6,863 nucleotides of DNA from Amoebophilaceae bacterium UBA1467. GTDB lineage: Bacteria > Bacteroidota > Bacteroidia > Cytophagales > Amoebophilaceae. Made by a program: the position numbers and the translations under genes. The stretch lies in assembly GCA_002325615.1 (NCBI GenBank), contig DCSL01000083.1:1-6863 (forward strand), read 5' to 3'. Of this stretch, positions 1 through 6,143 are shown one piece after another (within the stretch, counting starts at the first letter, position 1; every line of letters begins with the position of its first letter). The notes under the pieces were generated by a model. It saw only the letters and a program-made list of their open reading frames with translations, ran no database searches and was not told the DNA's origin.

Positions 1-262
1 TGCCGCCCCACGGATGACAACGTGCTAGTCGCTTGATGCTTAGCCATATTCCTCTTGTTGCACCATACTTGGTAATGACTTCTTTGGCATAGGTTGAGCA
101 ACAAGGATGAAAACGACAACAATTGGCAATGAGCGGTGCCACGAGGTATTGATAAGCGAGAATGGGCAAGACAATGAATTGCGTCAACAACCTCCCACTA
201 TGCCTCCTAATTGGTGCAGCAATTTTAATCCACTTGAATGGCTGGGCTTGATGCTTTGTCAT
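1..262 (-). CDS. yidD: YidD, membrane protein insertion efficiency factor (3' end cut off by window edge)
   Basis: YidD is a small membrane-associated protein that helps YidC and Sec insert inner-membrane proteins. Eighty-seven codons are visible, from an ATG at 262 to the window edge. The family core is clear: a hydrophobic/amphipathic stretch (about residues 28-46), then a Cys-Arg-Phe-His-Pro-Cys-Cys-Ser-x-Tyr block (49-58) matching the usual C-R-[FY]-x-P-T-C-S-x-Y, a GATRGIWLSIKRLARCHPW block (68-85) and the start of the Gly-rich segment before the usual YDPVP end, which lies outside the window. Oddities are about 27 extra basic N-terminal residues before the core and doubled cysteines (NCCR, PCCS), where the family normally has one at each place. 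The start is fixed by an in-frame TAA three codons upstream, which is the stop of the preceding gene. The 6-base spacing implies co-transcription with that gene. Confidence 0.93.
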   Translation of the reverse strand, partial: MTKHQAQPFKWIKIAAPIRRHSGRLLTQFIVLPILAYQYLVAPLIANCCRFHPCCSTYAKEVITKYGATRGIWLSIKRLARCHPWGG

Positions 263-268
263 GTTGCC

Positions 269-2017
269 TTAATCTCTAAGCATTCCTTGATTACAAATAA
301 AAAATTGATCTTTTTGAAGCTGCACAATAGGCACATGCTGGTTATCGTGATGTATGCCATAAGCAGCACTCTCAAAAATAGCTCTTGGGTAAGACTCTTT
401 TGTCCAGTGCTTTTGAAAGTAGACCCCGTACCGAGCCAACATGTGGCCCAAGAAAAGCATCATCTCATAACCTGTACAAGCGTAAGTGGTTGGATACTGT
501 GCAAAGCGGTCATAAAAACTGCTTCTGAACTCATGGATATCCGATTTGTTATAATCAATGTGGTCAGGCGATACAAGGTACAAGCGGTGTTGCTTGAGTT
601 GATCAAAGGTGAACAAACTGTGGCGTAGCCATGCTTCATGACCAATAATACAAGGAGAGTGCTTCAACATTTCTACCGCACTAAGTATGTTGGCAACGAT
701 CAGTTCATCTTTGGCAGCCACATAAATGTGGGTTAGGCCGTCTAGACTTGCTAGCTCCTTATTTTCTGTTTCTTGCTCCTCACCAACAACCTCTGAAGCC
801 TCTCTAAGTGCATTCAAGGCATTTTGTGCTTCTTCTGGCGTTATGGAGAGCATCAAGGCCACCTCTTTCCCAGTGCTGTGCTCAATACATTGTTGGTACG
901 TGTGAGCTTGCAGGGAATCTGCTTTTGAGGTTCCATAGACAATGCCCACCTTAAGTTCCTCGTTCGAGTTTTGTAGCGTGAATTCGGCGGCTTTTCTGGC
1001 TTGTGTCTCTAAGCTCGATTTAAACAGGAAGACGAAGGGGTTATCTCCTACCACATCCGTGTTTTCAGAGAGTGGATTGAAAAGATTGATTTGATGCACT
1101 CGCGCAAAATCAGCTACCAAGGGGATAGTAGCTGCATACAGAGGGCCAATAATAAGGTCCATGCCTTTGACCTCCTCTTGTTCTAGCAAGGCAGCAGTGG
1201 TCACAGGGTCTTTTTTCGTATCATAGGCAAAAAGGTTAATCTTGATCCCCTGATCGGCCAATGCTGTTACAGCAGCCTTGATACCTTGATAAAGCGCTAT
1301 GACAAACAGATTGCTACTTTCTTCTTCGTAATCCACCTCGTCTACAAAAAAGGGCAAGAAGACACCTACGTTATAACTGTCCTTTTTTAAAGACACAGTC
1401 TCTTTGAGGGGATCATATTCCTCCAAACTAAAATTGAAATCATGTGCTAAGGTGTTGAGCAAGTCAAAGTCACGACTTATCAGCGGCTGCTGCGCTACTT
1501 TGTCAAATAAGACCCGGGCTACGTCCTGGTCTTCGGAATACTGCCTGAAGAGCGTTTGTAGCAAAAAGATGTCATCTAGTTGCCGTAAAAAATATACTTT
1601 CATTTGCTCTGAGGGTACTGCAAACGTCTTATCCGTAATTTTGGCCAGTCTTTCTAGCCCCGCACTATAGTCTTTTTCTTCGAACCTTAGTTGGCCCAGC
1701 CAATACCATGCCTCATCTTGCTGCTCCCAACCAGGATACTCCTCAATAATCGTTGTAAAAGTGCTTTCTGCTAGGGTCGGCTCTTTGTGATAGTAAGCAG
1801 ATAAGGCATAATAGAATAGGGCATAAGGAGTAATATCATTTTTTTCCGCCTCGATCAAAGGCACCAATGCAGCCTTAGCTGCTACGTAGTCTGAAGCAGC
1901 GTAATATTGCTTAGCTACTTTGTATGCTCGCAGCAGCTCCTTATCAACACGTGCTAATGCTGCAGTATGAACTAGCAGTAGGCAAGAAAGGGGGAATAAA
2001 AGACGATGTAGGCGCAT
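269..2017 (-). CDS. Secreted TPR + type-1 periplasmic-binding-fold protein (ABC substrate-binding-like / LpoA-like layout)
   Basis: This encodes a 582-residue exported protein. Residues 1-22 form a Sec signal peptide (basic MRLHR, Leu-rich core, Ala-Leu-Ala cleavage site). Residues about 25-200 are helical and TPR-like: Ala/Tyr-rich helix pairs such as YKVAKQYYAASDY, ALFYYALSAYY and DEAWYWLGQLRFEEKDY. From about 215 (YNVGVFLPF) to the end is a type-1 periplasmic-binding fold of the Leu/Ile/Val-receptor kind, with LIIGPLYAA, NLFNPLSENT and a later HIYVAAKDE strand. The order helical repeats then binding fold is also that of LpoA/LppC, the peptidoglycan-synthase activator. No permease or ATPase gene is adjacent, so a structural or sensory role is as likely as transport; the ligand cannot be told. 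A Cys at residue 12 has Pro-Leu-Ser before it and is a poor lipobox. ATG at 2017 is chosen; a GTG one codon upstream (2020) would add one residue. No Shine-Dalgarno sequence is seen. yidD follows after 6 bases. Confidence 0.85.
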   Translation of the reverse strand: MRLHRLLFPLSCLLLVHTAALARVDKELLRAYKVAKQYYAASDYVAAKAALVPLIEAEKNDITPYALFYYALSAYYHKEPTLAESTFTTIIEEYPGWEQQDEAWYWLGQLRFEEKDYSAGLERLAKITDKTFAVPSEQMKVYFLRQLDDIFLLQTLFRQYSEDQDVARVLFDKVAQQPLISRDFDLLNTLAHDFNFSLEEYDPLKETVSLKKDSYNVGVFLPFFVDEVDYEEESSNLFVIALYQGIKAAVTALADQGIKINLFAYDTKKDPVTTAALLEQEEVKGMDLIIGPLYAATIPLVADFARVHQINLFNPLSENTDVVGDNPFVFLFKSSLETQARKAAEFTLQNSNEELKVGIVYGTSKADSLQAHTYQQCIEHSTGKEVALMLSITPEEAQNALNALREASEVVGEEQETENKELASLDGLTHIYVAAKDELIVANILSAVEMLKHSPCIIGHEAWLRHSLFTFDQLKQHRLYLVSPDHIDYNKSDIHEFRSSFYDRFAQYPTTYACTGYEMMLFLGHMLARYGVYFQKHWTKESYPRAIFESAAYGIHHDNQHVPIVQLQKDQFFICNQGMLRD

Positions 2018-2156
2018 CACTGATTCGTTGTTTCTATCTAGTCTGGTTATACGGTAATTGGGGCAGGTTGTTATTGTTTATTACAAAGCGTCATACCAAA
2101 CACGGATAACGACCCCTATACCCTAGCGAAAATAGCACGCATTCATAGCATCTACT

Positions 2157-2178
2157 AGTGCCATTGGCCAGACAGTTG
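2157..2178 (+). repeat. Copy 1 of a 22-base near-repeat with a TTGGCCAGACA core
   Basis: This stretch in the divergent gap upstream of the barrel gene matches 5993-6014 at 19 of 22 positions in the same orientation, without gaps. The shared core TTGGCCAGACA is identical and both copies begin AGTG and end TTG. It ends 62 bases before the ATG at 2241. It contains the palindrome TGGCCA. It may be a protein-binding site or a remnant of a dispersed element; the sequence alone does not decide. The rest of the 2018-2240 gap shows no gene and no convincing promoter. Confidence 0.4.
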
Positions 2179-2240
2179 CCTCACCATGAAGTAACTGCTC
2201 ATACGCTTTCGCTAACTTAGGTTTTTTTTAAAAACTGACT

Positions 2241-4034
2241 ATGTCCCTCCGAAAGTCCTGGATTGTTCTTCTGATTTGCCTGACCCGCGCCGTACCCCTA
2301 CTATCAGCCGAGCAGCTTACTGCGCATCAGGAAGCGTATCATGATACTGCCAATGATGCTCTTCTATCAGGGGACTTAGTACAGCAACTTAGAAGAAGGT
2401 GCCCCAAAAATAAGTTCACGCAATGGTTGTTCAACTTCCTCTTTACTCGGCCACCAGCACCGCCAAAAAAGCTGACAATTGCCTCCTACTTACCCTATGA
2501 AGGAAAGACTATTGGCCTTATGCGGCGGCTAGACAAGCAAGGGGTATTTCGTACTGAGGCCCTTAAATGGAAGCGCCTTGCCAATATTGTCCTGACTACA
2601 ACAAAAGATCGGGGCATCTTGGACCAATTAAGCTTCGTATCAGGCGGAAACATCGTCCCCCAGCAGCTCATAAATAGCCAGAAGCGTCTCAGCAACCTTG
2701 CTCATATCGAAGATGCGCAAATTACAGTACAAGAGCACAGCAGCAGTAGAGATACCATCGATGTACACATCACCACCCAGGATCTATTTCCTATCAGCCT
2801 TGACCTGTCTCTTGGCAAGCCATCGTTGTCTCTTACACACAATAACCTGTTTGGGTGGGGGCACCTATTGCAGCATCAGGTTTTTTATAAAAAAGGGCTA
2901 GGATATAGCATTACGCACAACACTTCTAACACTAAGCAGTCAGGGATTACCAGCGAGTGGCAATACCTCAATACACAGAAAAACAGCATCAATAGGTTGC
3001 GTGTATTTAGAAAGTTTACCGATCAGGATAACTATGCTGGCAAAGTTGAAGCAAAAAAAATAAGGAAGGTAAAGTGGCGGATACTGGATGGCATTACTAA
3101 CCCTCAGTCAACATCGTTTTCTTTTTACCACCAGTGTGTTTGGTTGGGCACCACTTTTACTATCCATTCTAGTGATAACCGTCACCAGGGCCGCCTATTC
3201 TTGACTGGAAAAATGGCCCACCAACATTTTATGCAACGCCCTGGAGTAACCAAAAACACCAATCGATACTTTCATCAATATGTGTTTGGAGCAGGGAGCC
3301 TGGGCTTTTCGAACAAAAAGCATTACGAAGACCAGCTAGTCTACGAGGTAGGCGGTGTAGAGCACATTCCGTACGGTAGCAAAATTAATATCATCGGGGG
3401 CTACCAATTCGGAGAGTTTATTAACCGACCTTACCTGCGCTTAGATATCGCTCAAGGAGGACGCATTCAACAACTAGGCCATCTTTATAGTGCTGTTCAT
3501 ATAGGTGGCTTTTGGCATGACAAAGCTGTAGAACAAGGTATTCTACAGCTTCAGCTAGAGTATTTTACCCCACTGCTTAGTATGGACCGCCAATGGATCA
3601 GACAATTCATCAGGCTAAATTATTTGGCTGGCTACAACATGTTTACAGGAGAATTGATTAGCACCAATATAAGTAAGGCCTCGGCCTGTTTGAGAGATCC
3701 TTTTCTAGGAGGAACGCAACGCCTCCATCTGGGTCTTGAAACAGTTTTAGTAACGCCGATGCATTTTTCTGGCTACAGGCTAGCTGCTTTAGGTTTTGTA
3801 GACGCAGTTAGGCTGCAAGATGCGCAAGGAAAAGTCCGACAGAGTAGCTTCTGCAAAGCCTTGGGAATAGGATTTCGTTGTGCCCATCCGCGTTTTGTTT
3901 TTGGCACTCTACAAGTTAAAGTAGGATACTCCCCACTTACCCAAAACATGAACTTTACAATCAGCGTGATAGCTGGCTCCTCAGATGGCCTAAATATTGA
4001 TGAAGCAGGGGTGATTCCGTTTTGCGAGTACTAA
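2241..4034 (+). CDS. Outer-membrane beta-barrel protein with POTRA-like domain (Omp85/BamA-like superfamily), function unknown
   Basis: The product has 597 residues and is predicted to sit in the outer membrane. It has a signal peptide at 1-23 (basic start, WIVLLICL core, cleavage after LLSA). A linker follows, then a POTRA-like unit at about 122-186: a strand with a Gly-Gly turn (LSFVSGGNIVP), a helix with the pattern S-x-x-R-L-S-N-L, the strand HIEDAQITV, and DTIDVHITTQDLFPI. The barrel starts at about 187, with the motif LSLTHNNLFGWGHLLQ (195-211) typical of the first strands of Bacteroidota Omp85-like proteins. Alternating strands continue to an aromatic C-terminus (final Tyr). One POTRA-like unit and this length argue against BamA itself, which has five. 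The substrate is unknown. The leader has no Shine-Dalgarno sequence but an A/T-rich tract ending 5 bases before ATG. A run of eight A at 3053-3060 lies in frame. sanA follows 71 bases after the stop, so an operon is plausible. Confidence 0.8.
   Translation: MSLRKSWIVLLICLTRAVPLLSAEQLTAHQEAYHDTANDALLSGDLVQQLRRRCPKNKFTQWLFNFLFTRPPAPPKKLTIASYLPYEGKTIGLMRRLDKQGVFRTEALKWKRLANIVLTTTKDRGILDQLSFVSGGNIVPQQLINSQKRLSNLAHIEDAQITVQEHSSSRDTIDVHITTQDLFPISLDLSLGKPSLSLTHNNLFGWGHLLQHQVFYKKGLGYSITHNTSNTKQSGITSEWQYLNTQKNSINRLRVFRKFTDQDNYAGKVEAKKIRKVKWRILDGITNPQSTSFSFYHQCVWLGTTFTIHSSDNRHQGRLFLTGKMAHQHFMQRPGVTKNTNRYFHQYVFGAGSLGFSNKKHYEDQLVYEVGGVEHIPYGSKINIIGGYQFGEFINRPYLRLDIAQGGRIQQLGHLYSAVHIGGFWHDKAVEQGILQLQLEYFTPLLSMDRQWIRQFIRLNYLAGYNMFTGELISTNISKASACLRDPFLGGTQRLHLGLETVLVTPMHFSGYRLAALGFVDAVRLQDAQGKVRQSSFCKALGIGFRCAHPRFVFGTLQVKVGYSPLTQNMNFTISVIAGSSDGLNIDEAGVIPFCEY
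3053..3060 (+). repeat. A8 homopolymer inside the barrel gene
   Basis: Eight adenines span codons 271-274 (Ala-Lys-Lys-Ile) of the barrel protein. The next base is T followed by AA, so loss of one A makes the reading GCA AAA AAA TAA, an immediate stop that would leave 273 residues: POTRA part plus the first strands. It is a plausible slippage site for polymerase. Whether it varies cannot be seen from one sequence. Confidence 0.5.
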
Positions 4035-4105
4035 CTCAGTGGAATCTATTTTTTACGCCATATATTTCAGGTTCTTTTGATCAAGCACACCAACTTGGGC
4101 CCCTG

Positions 4106-4828
4106 ATGACGCATTTACAGTTATGGACAAAGACAGCACTGGGCGGACTACTGGTCTTGCTAGGTCTGATCATTGCTTGTAACTTTTGGGTCATTGTCCA
4201 TACACAAGAAGGTGTTTATAGTGACATCCAGCAGGTACGTGCCCAAGTTTATGGACTTGTACTGGGCACTAGCCCTAAACGTGTAGATGGAACTGCTAAT
4301 GCGTCTTTTAATAAAAGAATAGAAGCTGCTGCCTCGCTCTATCAGCATGGTAAGGTGCAGACCCTGGTACTTAGTGGTACCCACGACCGACAATACTACA
4401 ACGAGCCCATAGCCATGCGGAAAGCATTGGTGAAGCTGGGGGTGCCTAAAAATTCAATGATCTTGGACATGAAGGGAAGCAATACATTGGCATCGATCAA
4501 ACGTGTCAAAGAAATTTGTGGAGCACATAAATTGACCATCATTACGCAGCGATTTCATGGGTACCGGGCGCTGTACATCAGCCGATGCTGCGGAATCAGT
4601 GCCTTGGTTTTTGTGGAAGAAGACGCAACACCCTTTGCCTTTACCCGCACATTGCTCAGAGAATTTTTAGCCAGGGTAAAAGTCCTCATCGATCTGCATG
4701 TACTGCATCTACACCAAACAGTTCTAACTGAAACACTTATCCCTTCTGATTTCCATGCCAAAGGGTATATCATTGTTGGTCCAAACGTCTCCTTGACACC
4801 TTTTTTGAAACAATTGCCAAAATGCTAA
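4106..4828 (+). CDS. sanA: SanA-type DUF218 (YdcF-like) inner-membrane protein
   Basis: SanA proteins are anchored in the inner membrane and support the envelope barrier; in E. coli loss of SanA increases vancomycin entry at high temperature. The enzymatic activity of DUF218 is not settled. This 240-residue product is almost the length of E. coli SanA. It has one N-terminal membrane segment (about 9-31) and then the DUF218 domain: the strand VYGLVLGT (48-55), a helix with NKRIEAAASLYQHGKV, TLVLSG (86-91), YYNEPIAMRKAL (97-108), the loop LDMKGSNTLASIKR (120-133), IITQRFHGYRALYI (145-158), and REFLARVKVLIDL (185-197), which is characteristic of SanA. The frame is open from a TTG at 4022 that would overlap the barrel gene. 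ATG at 4106 is preferred because the membrane segment then sits at the N-terminus as in SanA. The last 35 or so residues are not conserved as far as I can tell. It is probably co-transcribed with the barrel gene. Confidence 0.88.
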   Translation: MTHLQLWTKTALGGLLVLLGLIIACNFWVIVHTQEGVYSDIQQVRAQVYGLVLGTSPKRVDGTANASFNKRIEAAASLYQHGKVQTLVLSGTHDRQYYNEPIAMRKALVKLGVPKNSMILDMKGSNTLASIKRVKEICGAHKLTIITQRFHGYRALYISRCCGISALVFVEEDATPFAFTRTLLREFLARVKVLIDLHVLHLHQTVLTETLIPSDFHAKGYIIVGPNVSLTPFLKQLPKC

Positions 4829-4880
4829 CAGGAATATGATGCTTCTTTTGTGTAACTTATCTTAAGTTTGGGTACTATGC

Positions 4881-4897
4881 GCCAGATGGCCACTGGC
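4881..4897 (+). terminator. Short hairpin downstream of sanA, weak terminator candidate
   Basis: GCCAG (4881-4885) and CTGGC (4893-4897) form a 5-bp stem with a 7-base loop that itself contains the palindrome TGGCCA. It lies 52 bases after the sanA stop and is followed by TTCTT rather than a true T run, so it is a poor intrinsic terminator. It could equally be a palindromic protein-binding site in front of ruvA. Apart from this, the gap 4829-5020 shows no gene. Confidence 0.22.
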
Positions 4898-5020
4898 TTC
4901 TTAGCGGTATTCACGAGGCAATTTTCAATAGCACGCCACATAAAACTCTAAAACCAAGCTACCAATTCAAGCCTCACCAGTGTGCTTGCCTACTCCTTTA
5001 CTCATCTATCATTTAGTAAC

Positions 5021-5611
5021 ATGATTGTACGCCTTACTGGAAAACTCATCCACAAATCACCTACCTACACCGTGATTGATGTAGGAGGACTGGGCTACGA
5101 TGTCAAAATTTCCTTGCATACTTTTTCAGCGATCAAAGCGCTAGAGACTTGTCAACTTTTCACGCACCAATACATCAAAGGTGATGTGCATACTTTGTAT
5201 GGCTTTGCGAGCATGGAGGAGAAAAGTTGGTTTCTGAACTTGATCAATGTGAACAGTGTGGGGCCCCGTACTGCAATAACTATTTTGTCTTCGTTGAGTC
5301 CGATGGAGCTGGGACAGACCATTATTAATAACCAGGTGGGGGTTCTGAAGGGCATCAAGGGGATCGGAGACAAAGCCGCGCAACGAATTATTCTGGAACT
5401 CAAGGACAAACTAGGGAATGGACTGTCAGTAGGCGACAACGTTTTAACAACACAGGGGCCCGACCCAATAGGTCAGGAAGCCTTGGCAGCACTGATGAAG
5501 TTAGGGATCGGAAAACCTGCAGCTGAAAAATCTATTGCCAAGGTGCGAAGTTCCCATCCAGACGCTGTGTCTCTGGAGTCGCTTATTAAACAGGCGCTGC
5601 AGGTGACTTAG
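5021..5611 (+). CDS. ruvA: Holliday junction branch migration complex subunit RuvA
   Basis: RuvA binds Holliday junctions as a tetramer and recruits the RuvB helicase, which drives branch migration during recombinational repair. The 196-residue product has the normal family length. It shows the N-terminal OB-fold (about 1-62: MIVRLTGKLI, VIDVGGLGYDVKIS, then YIKGDVHTLYGFAS), two helix-hairpin-helix motifs in domain II (NVNSVGPRTAI, 76-86, and IKGIGDKAAQRII, 112-124, followed by LELKDKL), a linker, and domain III (about 150-194, QEALAALMKLGIGKPAAEKSIAKV), which contacts RuvB. The ATG at 5021 gives the standard MIVRLTGK start. A GTG at 4982 in frame would add 13 residues with no family support. 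No Shine-Dalgarno sequence is visible. It is 192 bases from sanA and probably has its own promoter. No ruvB or ruvC is adjacent. Confidence 0.97.
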   Translation: MIVRLTGKLIHKSPTYTVIDVGGLGYDVKISLHTFSAIKALETCQLFTHQYIKGDVHTLYGFASMEEKSWFLNLINVNSVGPRTAITILSSLSPMELGQTIINNQVGVLKGIKGIGDKAAQRIILELKDKLGNGLSVGDNVLTTQGPDPIGQEALAALMKLGIGKPAAEKSIAKVRSSHPDAVSLESLIKQALQVT

Positions 5612-5691
5612 TAATTTGATAACAGCATAGGAACGGGTTCTTTTGTATGTACTGCCATAACCATAAGCGAGGCAACGTGGCTTTGTAGAGA

Positions 5692-5942
5692 TCACAACAA
5701 ATCAAAACCAGTATTAGTAGTTAAAAACTGTACCATGCACTTCTGTCCCCCCAAATTGCATACACAACTGAATATCAAGGCGGACGTAGAGCTTGCCGAA
5801 GCAACAGGAAGTTGCTCCGCAGGGCGTCCGACGTAATTTTTACTGCAACTACCCAAAAATGGGAAAATGCCAAGAAGAAAACGTATAACAAACCCCGTAC
5901 AAAAGAATTGACTTGGCTGTATACTCGTGTTCCCATACTCAT
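5692..5942 (-). pseudogene. Possible remnant of a small lipoprotein gene (very tentative)
   Basis: On the minus strand a frame open from 5970 to the TGA at 5694-5692 reads a hydrophobic stretch ending FPFLGSC (Cys codon at 5847-5845) followed by SKN, which fits a lipoprotein signal with lipobox LGSC. It has no ATG or GTG, and its only TTG lies two codons before the lipobox Cys, so it cannot supply the signal peptide. An ATG in another frame at 5942 starts a 55-residue reading with one hydrophobic segment, ending at 5775. Joining the two would need one frameshift near GGGG around 5890-5900. The downstream part shows no known domain and includes the palindrome. T-rich DNA often gives hydrophobic readings by chance, so I rate this low. 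Confidence 0.12.
5781..5830 (+). repeat. GC-rich 50-base palindromic element (rod-like hairpin), possible dispersed repeat or ruvA terminator
   Basis: The outer arms CGGACG (5781-5786) and CGTCCG (5825-5830) pair perfectly. An inner stem AGCAAC (5800-5805) with GTTGCT (5811-5816) closes a 5-base loop, AGGAA. Between them 5797-5798 pair with 5818-5819 and 5792-5795 with 5820-5823, leaving a bulge and an asymmetric internal loop. The element is visibly richer in G and C than its flanks. TTTTT follows at 5837-5841, so on the plus strand it could end the ruvA transcript, though 169 bases after the stop is far. An alternative is a palindromic repeat of the REP or RPE sort. Only one copy lies in this window. 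Confidence 0.45.
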
Positions 5943-5992
5943 ATTTTTGAGGTCTCTTTGTTAAGCAATATTAAGCAGGTTAGAAACGCGTA

Positions 5993-6014
5993 AGTGGCCT
6001 TGGCCAGACACTTG
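5993..6014 (+). repeat. Copy 2 of the 22-base TTGGCCAGACA near-repeat
   Basis: It matches 2157-2178 at 19 of 22 positions in the same orientation. Here it lies between converging genes, where a promoter role for a listed gene is not expected. The copy also forms local structure: GGCCAG (6002-6007) can pair with CTGGCC (6024-6029), and CCAGA (6004-6008) with TCTGG (6016-6020). Confidence 0.4.
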
Positions 6015-6064
6015 TTCTGGATCCTGGCCCGTCAAAACCAAGCTCAAGCTTACCAACCCAACTA

Positions 6065-6095
6065 CAGTACTACCACACCCCTCGTGATAGTACCG
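6065..6095 (-). terminator. 12-bp hairpin in the 3' flank of mfd
   Basis: Read on the minus strand, bases 6095-6084 pair with 6076-6065 as a 12-bp stem including two G.U wobbles around a 7-base loop. On the plus strand the wobble positions become A.C mismatches (6066/6094 and 6073/6087), so the structure is favoured in the mfd transcript. It starts 48 bases after the mfd stop codon. No U run follows, so it is not a classic intrinsic terminator; it may protect the 3' end of the mRNA or stop transcription in another way. Confidence 0.4.
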
Positions 6096-6143
6096 AGCAA
6101 AATCAGTATTCTCCTAAATAGCAGCATAAAAACTTGAAAAAAT

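Larger units (their letters stand above)
5612..6143. other. 532-base convergent intergenic region between ruvA and mfd
   Basis: No protein gene with a recognised product and no tRNA- or rRNA-like sequence is visible here. It holds a GC-rich palindrome (5781-5830), a lipobox-like minus-strand frame without a start codon (5692-5970), a direct repeat TTAAGCA (5961-5967 and 5971-5977, 10-base period), the second copy of the TTGGCCAGACA repeat (5993-6014) and a 12-bp hairpin near the mfd end (6065-6095). An 11-base exact match, AAAACCAAGCT, occurs at 6034-6044 and in the sanA/ruvA gap at 4950-4960. The region is long for a gap between converging genes, which suggests decayed genes or elements. Confidence 0.7.

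Noticed and set aside
107..628. 173-codon open frame on the plus strand
   Set aside because: It runs antisense to yidD and the end of the periplasmic-binding-fold gene, both of which have clear family or domain support; its translation has no recognisable domain.
4022..4105. TTG start for sanA, overlapping the barrel gene by 13 bases
   Set aside because: It would put 28 non-family residues before the membrane anchor; the ATG at 4106 gives the usual SanA length.
4863..4870. TAAGTTTG, matching the Bacteroidota -7 promoter element TAnnTTTG upstream of ruvA
   Set aside because: The only nearby TTTG (4847-4850) is 12 bases away instead of the usual 19-21, and an isolated -7 match can occur by chance; not strong enough to list as a promoter.
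4982..5020. GTG start adding 13 residues to RuvA
   Set aside because: RuvA proteins begin at the MI-x-x-L-x-G-x-L strand, which starts exactly at the ATG at 5021.
5631..5644. GAAC-GG-GTTC followed by TTTT just after ruvA, as a terminator
   Set aside because: Stem of 4 bp with a 2-base loop cannot form a stable hairpin.
5942..5949. TATTTTTG, another TAnnTTTG match in the ruvA/mfd gap
   Set aside because: No TTTG at the right distance upstream and no gene downstream on the plus strand.
5736..5972. Plus-strand open frame of about 78 codons through the palindrome
   Set aside because: No ATG or GTG start and no recognisable protein family; basic composition follows from the A-rich sequence.
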